In this document: one piece after another, positions 10,391 to 22,705 of the stretch
Layout: every line of letters starts with the position of its first letter
How positions within the stretch are numbered: position 1 is the first letter of the stretch
Origin: Gnetum montanum
Lineage: Eukaryota > Streptophyta > Gnetopsida > Gnetales > Gnetaceae
Direction of reading: 5' to 3'
Assembly: GCA_015680685.1 (NCBI GenBank)
Contig: MNCI01035006.1
Location: 409,441-473,440 of the forward strand
DNA length: 64,000 nucleotides
Translations under genes and position numbers: made by a program
Notes under the pieces: model-generated
Seen by the model: the letters and a program-made list of their open reading frames with translations, nothing else
Database searches by the model: none
What the model was told of the DNA's origin: nothing

Positions 10391-13060
10391 CCTCATAACA
10401 TAACATACATGGTCCTAAACCAAGAAGGAGTTCACATTTATGATCCTAAGGATCCAACTATGATAGAACATAGATAATCTCTTAGGTTAAGGGAATAGGA
10501 ACCAAATTTTATGATTATCAACAAGGAGTATTACAATTTCATTTATGTCAAAATCAAAGCTAGCCTTCTCATCCCACACTTAGAATTAGACTTCAAATGC
10601 CAGTTTGAGATCATCTACCTAAACAAGAAAGATTATATTTTCTCACCCTATAATTAAATTGAACTAACAAATTTTTATATGTATATGTTGACATAACTAA
10701 TAGACATTGATGAGATGAGTGAGGAAATTAGCTCAAACAAAAATCAAGAAGATTAGGATGAGTTTAAAGTAGAGCATGAACTTGACACATTCATAGGGGA
10801 TCTTTTCCAACAATTAACTCCACAAGCAACCATCCCTAGCTCTACACCTCCTATGTCCTCTATGAATCAGGTTCCTCAACCTTCTTCCTTGTACCCTACC
10901 ATGTTTGATCCAACACCTAGTATCATTGCACATTAACATTAGTTAGTATCCCATTTTGCATCTTTATTTTCAACTCTACTATTCACAACCAAATCTTGTT
11001 CTATGCAACCATCGCCAATGGTATCCTTCACACTATCTTCTTTCTTCATCCTAGTGGGCCTCTCTTCAAGAACCTAGACTTTACAAGCCTCTCACACTTC
11101 CTTTGTACCTTTTATCCTACATGTTCCAAACCAAACATTCTTCTCCTTGTTTAACACCTCTACGACCATGATCACTAATCTACTTTGATAAATACCAATG
11201 TTGATAGCATGATCCCATGCAATCCAACTTTCCTCATAGCCATTAGGTCAAACTCTGCAACTCATGAGAATGCCCCAAGGCCTAGATCAAGCCTTCCAAA
11301 TGATCTAGGACCTCACTAAAGAACTATGTAAGCTTAAGGCCTCCACCACATAGATGGTAAAAGTTATGGATTTCTACCATGATGATCCCATTAGTCCGAT
11401 CATCCCATAGATAGCTCTTCCCACATGCATTTAAATTCCCAAATTTATTAAAAAAATGGTAAAAGAGATTCTAACTTCCATCTCATCACCTTTTATTTTG
11501 AGTGTTTATTGTTACAAGCTTGGCACCATACTGAGATGTGCATATTCCCTATGTATCTCACTGGAAAAGCCTTAGATTGGTATCATGTGTTTTCCAAAGG
11601 CTTTATTGCCTCTCTAGAAGACTTGATTTCACAATTCATCAACCATTTCAAATACAACTTAAGACTTTATACCATACTAGACCAACTTATGAAGGTTAAC
11701 GAAGGCTCTCTTGAACCTATCCAAAAATTCACACAAAGATGGAATGCCATCCTCAATGAGATCCCTAAGCCCATCTCTAAAACACATGTATTGTCCATCT
11801 ACAAGGGGGCAGTAAATGATTTTGTGAAGTCTAAACTATGCTACCTAGATTCATTGTCATTTAGCCAAGCTTTTTTCCAAATCAAAAACATAGAGAATGT
11901 TGCAAAAGATGGTAATAACCATGCTTACGTAACATACAAGAACCAATACATGAGAAGGAATAAAGACAAGAGCAAACAAAATCATATAGCTATGGCCATA
12001 GTGGCTAAAGAAGAAAAAACAACATAGGGATCAAAGACAACACAACCAAAGGCCTCTACCTCCATTGCTCAACCATTGACATCATGTGTTCCTACCTCTA
12101 ATCCTTCAAAGCCTAACTTCAAGAGGAAAGACTGTCCAATTGCAAAAAGCTACTTATGAAACTATCAAAGCCTCTTGATTAGTTGCTTCAAAATAACTAC
12201 ATCAGCATAACTAATTAAGAGAGAATACTCATAAAAGGTACAATCATTTATGTGAAATTTCTAGAAATCTTGCCATAGCTATGAAAGATGACCCACATAT
12301 GCCTAAATACTTTAAACTATTCTAATTCTACCATTACCACTAGCTGTCTAGCCATGGTACTAATTTTTTCTTGATCCTAAAAGATGATTTATAGAAGATG
12401 ATAGATAGTGAAGAGTTGGTCCTAGATGCTTTCAACCTAGTTAGGCCCCAAAACCAGAACATGCAAGTGTACAAGGACCTGTTGAATGCCAATAATGACT
12501 AGTATAAAATAGCTACATTTAACATTAATGATAATATTAAACTCACTAGGGAGCTATTTATCGTTTAACTACCTTGTCATGATGAAAGGACTTCAACTTC
12601 CACAAGTTTAAGAACTCCTTTTATCATAAAGATACGACCACCTGTGCTGCCTAAGGAACCATTTATAATTAGAGTGCCCCCTCCTTCAACCTCTACACCT
12701 ACAAACCAAGTTGACCAAAATTCTCTTATAGTAGCCAATGCTTTAGCTTCTTCATAAGTAGATAACAAGAGATTTCCACCAAAGTAATGTAAGAATGTAG
12801 CCCCCAAGCCTAAGGGTAAGGACAACAAGTAACCAAAGGTATGAAAGGAGGTAGGTCCACTAAAGCCTACTTCCATTTCAGTAGTACCCATGGACTCAAA
12901 TGCTCAAATTGCCTCAACAAGACAATCTAAGGAGGATAACTAAAAATAAGAAAAAGTAAAAAGGCCTAAACAACAAACACTAAAACATGAGGTTAAAAAT
13001 CTAGGTAGAATGAAAGAAGTCAAGGTAAAAAAAAATAAGAATATAACTAATAATGATAAA
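10391..13060 (+). pseudogene. gag: Tat-type gag of element A
   Basis: The N-terminal part (from ~10440: IYDPKDPTMIEHR) has stops. The best-kept stretch, 11509-12027, is open for 172 codons and has the retrotransposon gag fold signature: AWHHTEMCIFPMYLTGKALD, then WY, then SLEDLISQFINHFKYNL. Next comes a basic tail (YMRRNKDKSKQNH). The C-terminal part is proline-rich and broken by stops; no clear zinc knuckle is seen. The product would coat element RNA in particles. Homologous gags lie at 24001-31250 (B, in pieces), 37911-40500 (C) and 1431-3745 (minus). Confidence 0.8.
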
Positions 13061-13965
13061 TACTTCCTCACCAAATTAGAATAGATCAAGGTTTTACTCA
13101 AATAGAAAAACATTTCCTTGGCCTTATATGACTTGGTCATGACCTCCTTTATCCACTATGAAGCCTTAGTTAAGATGTTGACCTTCATTCTTGTCAATGA
13201 AGATATTCCTACTAATGAGGAATCCATACACACAATGATAGTGCCACCTTCACCTAGGGAAGAAATGAAGTCAACTACCTTAACATTTTTGATAGTGAGG
13301 TAAAGACCAACTCATACAGTGGTAAGGTTTTGAGAGCTCCTCTCCTTATAACTATAAGGATTAGTTAATACAAGGTACACTAGGTGCATGTTGATGATAG
13401 GGTGGCAACAAATTTTATACCCTTTTCCGTCATGGACTATTTAGAATTGGTTGAACACATTCAAAGAATTTTCACTTCTGCTCTTAAGTCCTTTAATGGA
13501 TCAAATGTAGTAGTGAGAGGATTCATTCATCTAGACTTTATTAGTAGGGAAAATTTCTACACATCTACTGATTTCTTAATGGTGGAAGTGATATTACAAT
13601 TCAATCTAATCTTGGAAAGGTCCCAGTTAGCCAAATTATGAGCAATCTCTTCCCCTATCCATCAAGAAATTTATCTACATTATGAGGAAGCTAAAATTAT
13701 AATCCATGGAGATGGTGCAGTCCCCATGTCTATTAAGAATGTTGACATAGAGCAAGGATCTGAGGTGGAGTTTTAAGAAGAAACTCCCACCAACAAAAAT
13801 GAAGTCAAAAGTCACAAGGATCTTAACCAATCCAAGACCAAAAATAATAAGGCCATGGATGAATCATGGGAAGATCTCTCATTCAACTTTGTGAGTGAAG
13901 GGAATGAAGAGTACAAAATTGTGCAACAAAGGCCTTACGCTTTCCTTAATCTTTTGAAGATTTGA
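13061..13965 (+). pseudogene. pro: Tat-type protease region of element A
   Basis: The frame 13118-13303 (ALYDLVMTSFIHYEALVKML..) and the frame 13384-13641 (VDDRVATNFIPFSVMDYLEL..) follow the pattern of the Tat/Athila pre-protease and aspartic protease: a conserved DL..H..AL.K block, then a V-D-D/G-x-A-T-N-x-I-P active-site loop, then FN-x-I-L-x-R-x-x-L-A-K-L near 13600-13640. The catalytic DSG/DGG-like loop is altered (DDRVAT). It ends with a conserved tail (EGNEEYKIVQQRPYAF) shared with B and C. The enzyme would cut the polyprotein. Confidence 0.7.
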
Positions 13966-14229
13966 AAATAGTTACATGATTGAGTACATCACCTACTCAT
14001 TTAACCTTGTACCATATAATGTAGTATTTTATTTTTTATCCTAGTTTTTAACTCTTATTTACATGTTCTTATTTTACTTTATAATTTTTTGCTTTGATAT
14101 GACTTATTTACTATTTTATTACATAACATTGCTCTACATTATTCATGTCCAATTTATAATTGATGCCTATTTATTTTGAATTTACATAAAACTGAAAAAT
14201 GACATAAAAAATTATAAAACTTAAAATCA

Positions 14230-14310
14230 AACTACAAATATGACTTGCCAAAGCCTTAGACCAATGGCCTACCAAGGACTAAAACTAGTAATCTTATGGT
14301 CTTCCTTTTC
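14230..14310. repeat. Remnant of ~29-bp ccttaaactagcatcatgg minisatellite
   Basis: Two to three degraded units (aaagccttagaccaatggcctaccaagg..aaaactagtaatcttatgg). Element C has the clear version at the same place (41740-41920) and again after integrase (63060-63310). Confidence 0.5.
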
Positions 14311-14639
14311 TTATTTCTCTTATGTCTACACTATGACTTGTTATGCCTTATCTTACACCTTTACTAATTTTTTAACTCATAGACTTTCATGCAAGAAAAT
14401 ATAAAACAAACTAAAAAATTCAAAATTAAAATAAAGATTTTAACTTATAACCAAAAATGTTCATACTAGTAGCCATAATCACACTATGTGATGCAACAAG
14501 AAATATAATAGTAGACATAGTTGCACTCTGCAACATGATAACATAAATAAAAAAAATAATATAATGTCTAAGACTATGACAACCTAAAATAATAATAACA
14601 CCAATAACATAGCAAAGAACAATGGAAACAAAATAGGCT

Positions 14640-14744
14640 AAACAAGCATGCTAGAACTAAGACACAAGGGGAAGAAGGAAGATCATCATCATCAACATAG
14701 TCACCAAAATTGTCACCAACTTCATCACTATAAGCACCAAAGAC
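14640..14744 (-). pseudogene. Last exon of the antisense gene, element A
   Basis: Read on the minus strand: a pyrimidine-rich stretch ending ttttgtttgcaa, then GTC opening VFGAYSDEVGDNFG, DYVDDDD and LPSS. In B and C the last antisense exon also follows a clear splice acceptor, opens with GT., and ends in a run of Asp and Pro/Ser residues (32936-33007 and 42269-42370). The original stop has been lost and the frame runs on to 14574. The rest of the gene is missing in A or too decayed to see. Confidence 0.5.
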
Positions 14745-14759
14745 TTGCAAACAAAACAT

Positions 14760-15950
14760 TAGAACTATTAGGATACAAAACCACATCAAAACCAAAAATT
14801 CTACAACCAAACATCACACTGACCAATATAAATCTTAGGACTGGAAAAACCTTTAAAAATTATAAAAAATTATTTTAAGCTACAGATGTAGAGAACAAAA
14901 CCCAAACAACTAAGATTGCCCATCAACACAATAATTCAAATGTAGGAAAAACCATAACTGTAATAGTTTTTAATCAAAATTTTGATTAAAAACCCAATTT
15001 ATAGTGAATAGACTGCAATTAATACTCCAAGAACAATTTGTGAAAAGTGGTTCCACCTATGTATAGTCGAAAAACCTATAATAATAGATCCATGTAATCA
15101 AAACTGAAAAATTTTACCATACATGGTCTAGAAAAAATATCAAAGTTGGGGCAAAATTTACCAAAACTAGGACAAAAACATTATACAAAAATTTGGAAAA
15201 AAACCCAAATCTCCTTCAATCCATTACCAAAAATTCAAATTTTGATTCCAATACAATTGATAGGCCTAAATCTTTAATTTGGCATAAAGAGATCGAAAAA
15301 TTTAGCCTAGATAAGCCCTAAAGGTGGGAAAATGTTTCCAGAAAATTGTAAAAAATGATGTGAACTTTGTACCTAGAAAATATTTATGAAGATCTTTCCC
15401 CCACAATAGGATTTGGGAGCCTTAAAACAATGTGAATGACCTTTTGTGCCTCATCCAAAATTGGATTCCAATTACTTGATCTAATCTTCCTCACCATAGT
15501 TGCCAAAATCCTCAAAGCTTTGCCTTGATTGTTATGAAAGAAAAGCTTGAAACTCCTTGCCCTAACATGTAAATGGAGATGGGTGAATGATAAGATGGTT
15601 GGGAAGATTTTGTTGATTTGGTATTTCAACAACTACTATAGATTCTAGGCATCACACTCAAGAGACTTGGGAGAAAACAACTTTAGCACTAGGGTTTGAA
15701 GTGGGAAATATTCTAATCTTCTTCAAACATGGATAAGAAAAAGCCTATAGGAAGCCAAGAAAACCTTATTTATGTCAATCTTAGGGATTTTTAAAGAAAT
15801 AATGAGCATTCAATATGAGTTTCTAATGAAAAGGTCCTATTTTCAATCTCATGCTTTAAGCTTTCCAAGCCAACGCATATACCAACTTAGAGAGTTTAAA
15901 GCCTTAGTATTACATTCATCATAAGGGCCCCAACATATTTGGTAAACATA
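14760..15950. other. Decayed spacer, element A
   Basis: AT-rich stretch where B and C hold the body of the antisense gene. One 82-codon minus frame (15632-15384) includes FFHNNQGKALRILATMVRKI; I cannot match it to the antisense exons of B or C. Nothing else is recognisable. Confidence 0.4.
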
Positions 15951-15959
15951 TAGAGGTTG

Positions 15960-17400
15960 TGATTAGACATTTTCCACCTTAAGTTCAATTTTAAACCATC
16001 CATAGGGTGTTATCAAACTTCAAAACTTAAGCAAGTGTTAGAATGCCAAAATTTCACACAAGGAAGTTCAGTTTTTGAAAGTTTGAGGTTTGTATGTTAA
16101 GAATATAAGCCCAATACATTGGTTAATGTAATTAGCCAATGTATGATACCTCCAAAACATACAAAAATTATCAAGAAAACTCATACATGGCCAATAGTGA
16201 CTCCAAAAGCTACAGATCCTGCTCCAAAACCTAGATGCTAAGGTAGAGATCTAGAAATCCTTGAATCCTATCAAAAATTCATAAAAACTATTCAAACTTG
16301 CCTTATATATCCTCATAAGCCATCAATCTTGCTTCAAAACCCTAGCCACTACACTAGAAAACTAGAGAGGATAAAATCCCTATTAAGAAACATTTAAAAT
16401 TAGTTACATTTTACATACTCATTTGGCATATATACCCCACATGTTTGTCAATGTATATGCTGAAGTGAAAGTCTCATTCAACCTTCGCCATGGTCAGAAT
16501 AGCCTCAAGACTTCAAGTTTCCCTGGAGAACCCTAGACACATAGACAAATAACTACAGAGCCTGAAAACTAAATAAAAACACTTCAAAATTGGTTAATTT
16601 CAACTCTTCGCATTGAGCATTTATGCCCCAAACGTTGGTCAACCTATATGACAATGTAAGGTCACCAAAAAACTCAAATCATGATTGATATGACCTCAAA
16701 AGTTGCAAATTTCTAGTTAGAACTATAGCTGCTGCATTCGGAACATGGAAAGGTCAAAACTCAATTGAAAAGTCTCATAAAATGATCAAGTTTTTTATAC
16801 ACATTTGGCATTTATGCTCCACACATTGGGCAATGTATATGCCAACGTAGAAGTCAAAACAAACCTCTATCTTAGCATGTACAATATTGAAAAATGCAAA
16901 TTTTTAGTTGAAAACCTAGCCACTCCCTTGGGAGTTTGGAAAGTCAAAAGCATAAAAAATAGACCTAAAAATATCTATACGTTAAGAATTCATGCTCCAC
17001 ATGTTGGTCAATATATATGCCAACATGTGGGCATCTACAAAACCCACTTTTCTCAAAATGACTCTAGAATAGCAAATTTCTACACCAAACCCTAGGCATT
17101 ATAGTATGAGACTTCAAACTTCAAGAACTCTACCAAAATCCTTTCTAGATCTAATATGTGACTCTTATATGTTAGGAAAAAAGCCCTATAAGCTAGACCA
17201 ATGTATATACTAATGTACAAAACTTCTACCATCTAAAATCATCAAAACAAGCTCAAACACCATCACAATGGGCCCCACATGTCGAAAGCCTAACCTCGAG
17301 TAGTCATAAGTTGTTCTAGTTGATCCCAAAAATGAAGAATCCATCCTAAATTACCTATATGTTGAGAGAATGGCCTATGCATGTTGAGGTTAAGTTTTGG
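15960..17400. repeat. ~185-bp tandem repeats between protease and RT, element A
   Basis: Six to seven diverged units. The marker phrase catttatgccccacacgttggtcaatgtatatgccaa recurs at about 16125, 16420, 16613, 16802, 16980 and 17165, with spacing 178-193 bp after the first interval. Each unit continues with a phrase like aaatttctagttgaaaaccctagccac. Element C/D has a repeat of similar period and different sequence at the same place. Confidence 0.7.
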
Positions 17401-17419
17401 GATTTTCACATGTGGAAGA

Positions 17420-18100
17420 AAATACCTCTATATGTTGAAAATATATTTTTTTAGCTTTTTAAATTACTTTTACCACAAAAAAAACCATGTTTCTAGTAGT
17501 TTATTGCTAGTTTCATAATATTTTTCTATTTTTAAAATATTTTTTTAATTTTTACAATATTCTTCTCTTTTTTCCTTTTTTATTTTTATTTTGACACTTC
17601 ACAACTTGTTGTCTCTAGCTTTTTGCTAGTTTTGAGAACCTACAACCTATTTTCCTCAACTTTTTGCCTATATTGACAAATATAACTTTTTGCTAGTTTA
17701 TAACTCATATTCATTAGATTTTTATTTATTTCAATTATGAAAAATTTCAAAAGAATAAATAATATTATTTATACTATTTCTAACCTGGTGTAACCTTATT
17801 TAACCAAGTTTGACATAATCAACATCATTTAATCTCATTTGGTATCATTTGATATCATTTAATAATATCATTTGGTGTCATTTAACAACATTTTACATCA
17901 TTTTTTGCATTTTTTGATCCTATTTGGCCCTATTTGACATTGTTTCACATCATTTTTGTATCATTTATGGCATTACATGGCCTCGTTATATCTCGTTGTA
18001 CTTTGCTTTGACATTGTTGTGCTTCATGGTATCCTATTACTATATTATTTTGCATCATTTAAACATTATTTACCAAAATATATGATGTAAATGCCACTTA
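17420..18100. other. Low-complexity spacer before RT, element A
   Basis: T-rich sequence. From 17820 to 18060 it is built of the repeated word tcatttggtatcatttaa. At the matching place in element D the spacer ends in a good splice acceptor (59532). Here the acceptor is not kept (gatgtaaatgcc). Confidence 0.45.
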
Positions 18101-19700
18101 ATATGCTTTTGGTTGGTATGCATGACCAAAACATCGACACAATTCATCCTACCTTTAAGCCTAGTTGGATCCTATGGTAATGTGTAATGATCTGTTAACC
18201 TTGATTACCTAGATTTCAAACCCGAGAGCTTGTTTGATCATGTAGCTTCAATAGAGAAGTTCCTTGAATGGCTTGATTATGTAGTAAATACCCTTGACAT
18301 TAAGGATGGTGACATTATCAAGGATTCCCTAGTTGAGATTCCAATTAAAACCCATAATGGTGAGGTGAAAACATTAAAACTAGGTTCCTTACTTGAACCA
18401 AAATAGGTTCAAAACATCACCAAGGTTCTTTAGAAAAACATTAAAGCCTTTTCTTGGTCATATAAGGATATGCCAAGATTGGACACATATTTGATATAAC
18501 ATAATATAATACTAGACCCTAGTATTAAGTCACTCAAGCAAAAATTCCATAAGGTTAGGCCAAATTTAGTTGTAGTAGTGCATGAGATCAAGAAGCTTTA
18601 CTAAGTAGGATTCATCCAAGCTATTGATTACATTTGTTATGAATCTAACATAGTGATAGTTCCTAAGAAGAATGGAAGTATTCATATCTGTATTGAATTT
18701 CAAAACCTCAAAAAGCCAACTATTAAAGATGATTTCCCTTTATCTAGTATCAATTAACTTATTGATACCATGGCTAGACACACATTGTTATTCTTCATAG
18801 ATGGGCTTTTGAGATACAACCAGGTTAGGATAAATCTAGAACATCAACTCTACATGACCTTCATGATCCCTAAGGATACCTTTTGTTATATCATGATGCC
18901 ATGCAATCTAAAGAACATGGATGTGATCTACCAATGAGCAATGACCTACATTTTTAGTGACTACATGCTAAGGTTGCTTAATGATTATGCTGTTAACATA
19001 CTGGTAAAATCCAAGATTAATAATGACCATGCAGATGACCTGAACCTAGTGCTCCAATGTTGCTTAAAAAAAAAACTTAGACTCAATCCTAAAAAGTATG
19101 TCTTCAGTGTCAAAATGGGTAAAATTCTTAGTTTCATAGTATCTGAAGCAAGGATACATGTCAATCTTGATTAGATTAAAGCCATAACCCACTTGGTAGT
19201 GCCAACTAACCTTAATAAATTACAAGGATTACAAGGTGGATTGGAATTTATACATAGGTTCATATCAAGATTTATAGATAGGCTACAACCTATGCAACAT
19301 TTGCTTAAAAATAGAGTTCAGTATGAGTGGACTACCTAGTGCCAAGAAGTATTTGATAACATTAAGAAAGAGTTGGCCCAACTACCTATCATGTACCCAC
19401 CTAAGAAAGACAAACCCTTTTACATCAACCTTACAATCTCTAATGCATCCCTAGCCTCTATTCACTATCAAAAAAGAGATGATGGAGTAGATCTTCCTAT
19501 ATACTATCTAAGCCATGCATTGATAGCTTATGAGACACAATCCACAAATGTCTAGAAGAACTGCTTAGCCTTATTCTTTTCTCTAAAAAAGTGGATACAC
19601 TACCTTTTTAGAAGCCAAGTCAATGTAATATGTAAGGAAAATGTGTTGAGAGCTATAACTACCAACATTTATGAAGGTATTTTTATAGTTAATTGAAAAG
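18101..19700 (+). pseudogene. pol: Reverse transcriptase and RNase H of element A
   Basis: Opens with PLNMLLVGMHDQ, also found in D. RT landmarks: KKNGSIHICIEFQNLKKPTI, DDFPL, then a hydrophobic block ending LRYNQVRINLEHQ. The catalytic Y-x-D-D region is damaged (DYAVNILVKS at about 18975, both aspartates changed or displaced). The connection reads RLNPKKYVF, and FIHRFISRFIDRLQPMQHLL precedes RNase H. RNase H: KPFYINLTISNASLASIHYQ and YYLSHALIAYETQ (19415-19555), then NCLALFFSLKKWIHYLF. Several stops and frameshifts. Would copy element RNA into DNA and remove the RNA strand. Confidence 0.8.
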
Positions 19701-19789
19701 CCATAACTCCTAAGTTTGACCTACATTACATTTCTCAAACCTCAAAAAAAGGTCAAGCTATAGTCGTATAGCTCACAACTTCCCCAATT

Positions 19790-20200
19790 GAGGATAACAC
19801 AACCATAGATCCTGAATTCCTGGATGAACATGTCAACATCATTAACAAGGTGCTAGAAGAATATGGGGCCATTATGCACTTTGATAGAGCTTCAATTACC
19901 TAAGGAGATAGTGCTACTATCATGATGACACTACCCTTTAGTGAAATCCAAGCTTTTCCTTATTATTTCTAATTCCCATGAACTAACAATGCAATGGAGT
20001 ATGAAGGGTTGATTAGAGGAATGATGATAGCTCATGACCTAGGAACTACATGTTTAATTTTAAAAGGTGATTCATATTATTTGGTTAACCAAGAAACCAA
20101 GTTCTACACATGCAAGGCCAAACATTTATAACCTTACTACAATTTAGTGAGAAAACTCATGTTATAGTTTATAGATGTTGGTATCCAACACATACCTCAA
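19790..20200 (+). pseudogene. Archaeal-type second RNase H (aRH) of element A
   Basis: A separate block after the classical RNase H: MHFDRASIT, a G-x-x-A stretch, TNNAMEYEGLIRGMMIAHDL and a LKGDS motif. The pattern DxA..TNNxAEYxxLxxGL..A..LGxxxLxxxGDS is that of archaeal-like RNase H. Among plant LTR elements this second RNase H marks the Tat lineage (Ogre, Retand, Tat). Broken by stops. Confidence 0.75.
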
Positions 20201-20479
20201 ATCTAGAACATCTTAGCTTATGCCATTTAACCTTAGCCCTTAGTGTGATGCTAGATTTTTTTAGCAACTTTCCTTTCTTGAAAGTGAACTATGCTCTTCC
20301 CATCATGTAAAACATTAAAGACATCTCTATAGGCACTTTGATAATGTCACTCAACAAGAGCAGTATGATGACATTAAGTTTTACCTAATGCATGGTGAAT
20401 CTACACATAACCTAACTGCCTCTCAAAAGGGTGTTGTCTATAAAAGATCAAAATAATATGTCAAAGTAGCCGTTAACAC

Positions 20480-21600
20480 ATTATGTTGAAGGTCCTATGA
20501 TGGTGTATTGTTAGTATGCTTCGCAAGACCAAATCTCATACAATCCTTGATTAGGTTCACGATGGCATAGGTGGAGGACATATAGGATCTAGAGCCATGA
20601 CTGCAAAAATTATATGATTAGGGTACTATTAGCCTTATATGAAAAGTGACTTCCTAAAAAAGGTTAAAACTTGTGATACCTATCAATGGCATGAAAACTT
20701 AATACACATGCCACTAATTAAGTTACATACTACTTAGATCACACTGTCATTTCCATGATGGGGAATCAACATTATTATCCCTATAATGCCTAAGTATTCC
20801 ATAGGGCATAGCTTCATCATCACTACAACTGAATATTCTAAAAAGTGAGTTGAACTTATTTCTCTAAGGAAAAAAACATCTCAACAAGTTTGGAAATTTG
20901 TATTAGACAACATAGTGTTCCATTTTGGCATACCCTTAACTATAGTCACTGATAATGGATGATAGTTTAGTAGCCAAGAAATAGAAAAATTTTGTTAATA
21001 ATTAAAAATCAAAGATTACTTTTCATCATTGTATTATCCACAAGACAATGGAAAACTTGAATTTAGCAACAAAGTTATCATAAACTTGCTGAAAATGATG
21101 CTAAACAATAGCAGATGCAAGTGGCATAAACAACTTGTACATGCACTTTGGGCCTATAGAACAACCTTTAGAATCATGACCAAAGTCATCCCATATAGCC
21201 TTATTTATGGATTTGAAGCTGATTTGCCTCTTGATTTGTAGGTACCATCATTAAAGGTAGATCTATCTGACTTAATCAATGATGAGTAGAATAAGGAGCT
21301 ATGTACCATTGACCTCGATTTAGTGGAGGAGCAATAAATAAAAATTCTTGCTCACATTGAATGATATCAAGAAAGGAAAAAATAATAGAATATTCATGAT
21401 TTGAATAGGAAAAAAGTCAAGGAAGAAGACCTTGTCCTTAAGGCCATTCGCAAACATGTAGACAAGTTTTCAGCTAACTGGAAGGGAGCTTTGTTGGTCA
21501 CCAAAGCTTATGATAATGGAGAATTCAAACTGGTAGACATGGATGGGAATGAATTAACCAATATAGCTAATCATTCCTAACTCAAAAATTATTATATATC
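20480..21600 (+). pseudogene. Integrase of element A
   Basis: N-terminal zinc-binding remnants: GGGHIGSRAM then KTCDTYQWH (second Cys lost). Core: WGINIIIPIMPKYSIGHSFI, then IPLTIVTDNG for the second catalytic Asp region. The last acidic region reads SLYYPQDNGKLEFSN (21030-21070). It ends KMMLNNSRCKWHKQLVHALW and YGFEADLPLDL. The stretch 21029-21241 is open. A C-terminal tail VKEEDLVLKAI..DKFSANWKGA follows; no chromodomain. Would join element DNA into the host chromosome. Confidence 0.8.
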
Positions 21601-22705
21601 ATGCTAACCTATTTTCTTTTAGTCTTTGTTTGTAGGTATGGACAAATGATTGACATTGGTGGACTCAATGGCCTATGACAAGCGAGCCTGTATGATCTGT
21701 TATCTTTTTTTTTTGACATAATAAGATACTGCAAAATTTGTATAAACTTTATCAAACAAGGCAGAAATTTCTCATGGTTTACTAGTTGTAACTAATGGCA
21801 TCCTATATTTTCCCATTGTATAACATGAACTTATGCAATCCGTTGTAATAACATGTATTCTTTGACTTGTTTTCTTATCCTCTTGGAGTTGTGCTTGCAA
21901 GATGAAGCCTAAGGTTATTGCAAAGGTGTGATTCGTTGTAGTAATGAGTCACCATGTGACATTGATACACAAGATTTAGTAAGCTTATACAACTATGCCA
22001 AGAGTGCTTGTCTCACATCACTTCTGTTATCCCACTTGAATCATATCCCTGTAGCCAAAATACAACCTTCCTTACCTTGCTAACAACAAAAACCTATGTT
22101 TGATACTCATGCACCATGGTCATATGACATATCCTTAAAATGCTCCACCATCAAGTTCTTTGAATGTAATACATCTCATTCAATGACAAAATAAAATAAA
22201 GTTTGGCCTTGGAAATGAAACCTAATGGAGGTTTCACCCCTTTAGAAAAAAGAAAAAAAAAAGAAGCAAATTACCAAGATACATAAGAGACCAATGAAGC
22301 ATAAAGTCAAATAAATAGCTCCAAATAAACAAAAAAGGATATGAATGACCAAAGAAGCCCAAGGATGGAGTGGTAGTTCCTCTATCACATCATCAAGTAA
22401 CTAGCAATTTGATCACGAAGCATAAAGAACTTTTTAGCTAGTACACATGTCACTGGCATATTATAATCATGATGTTAACATTTGGAATTCTTTGTTAGCT
22501 CATGTGACCATTCCCTACCAATCAATATAGTCTTTATCTCATCTCAGACTCATAACATTCTATCATGAACACTTCTTGGCATGGTCTAATAACTACAAAA
22601 TCTAGTGTGTAGAGGGAGTATTGATGATGAACTTGTAGAGGTTTTTTGCATTATTTGTTGATGTCTCTTAGTTCAATCCTTCAAACATCAACAAATAGGA
22701 GCCAA
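21601..22705 (+). other. 3' UTR of element A
   Basis: Non-coding stretch from integrase to the 3' LTR. It runs parallel to 63330-64000 in element D (ttgtgcttgcaagatgaagcctaa, then ..agatttagtaagctt). It contains A-rich tracts around 22240-22265. No clear polypurine tract: the LTR is preceded only by aaataggagcca. Confidence 0.5.

Noticed and set aside
12577-12891. 104-codon minus frame inside gag of A
   Set aside because: Shadow of the proline-rich gag tail on the opposite strand; not kept in B or C.
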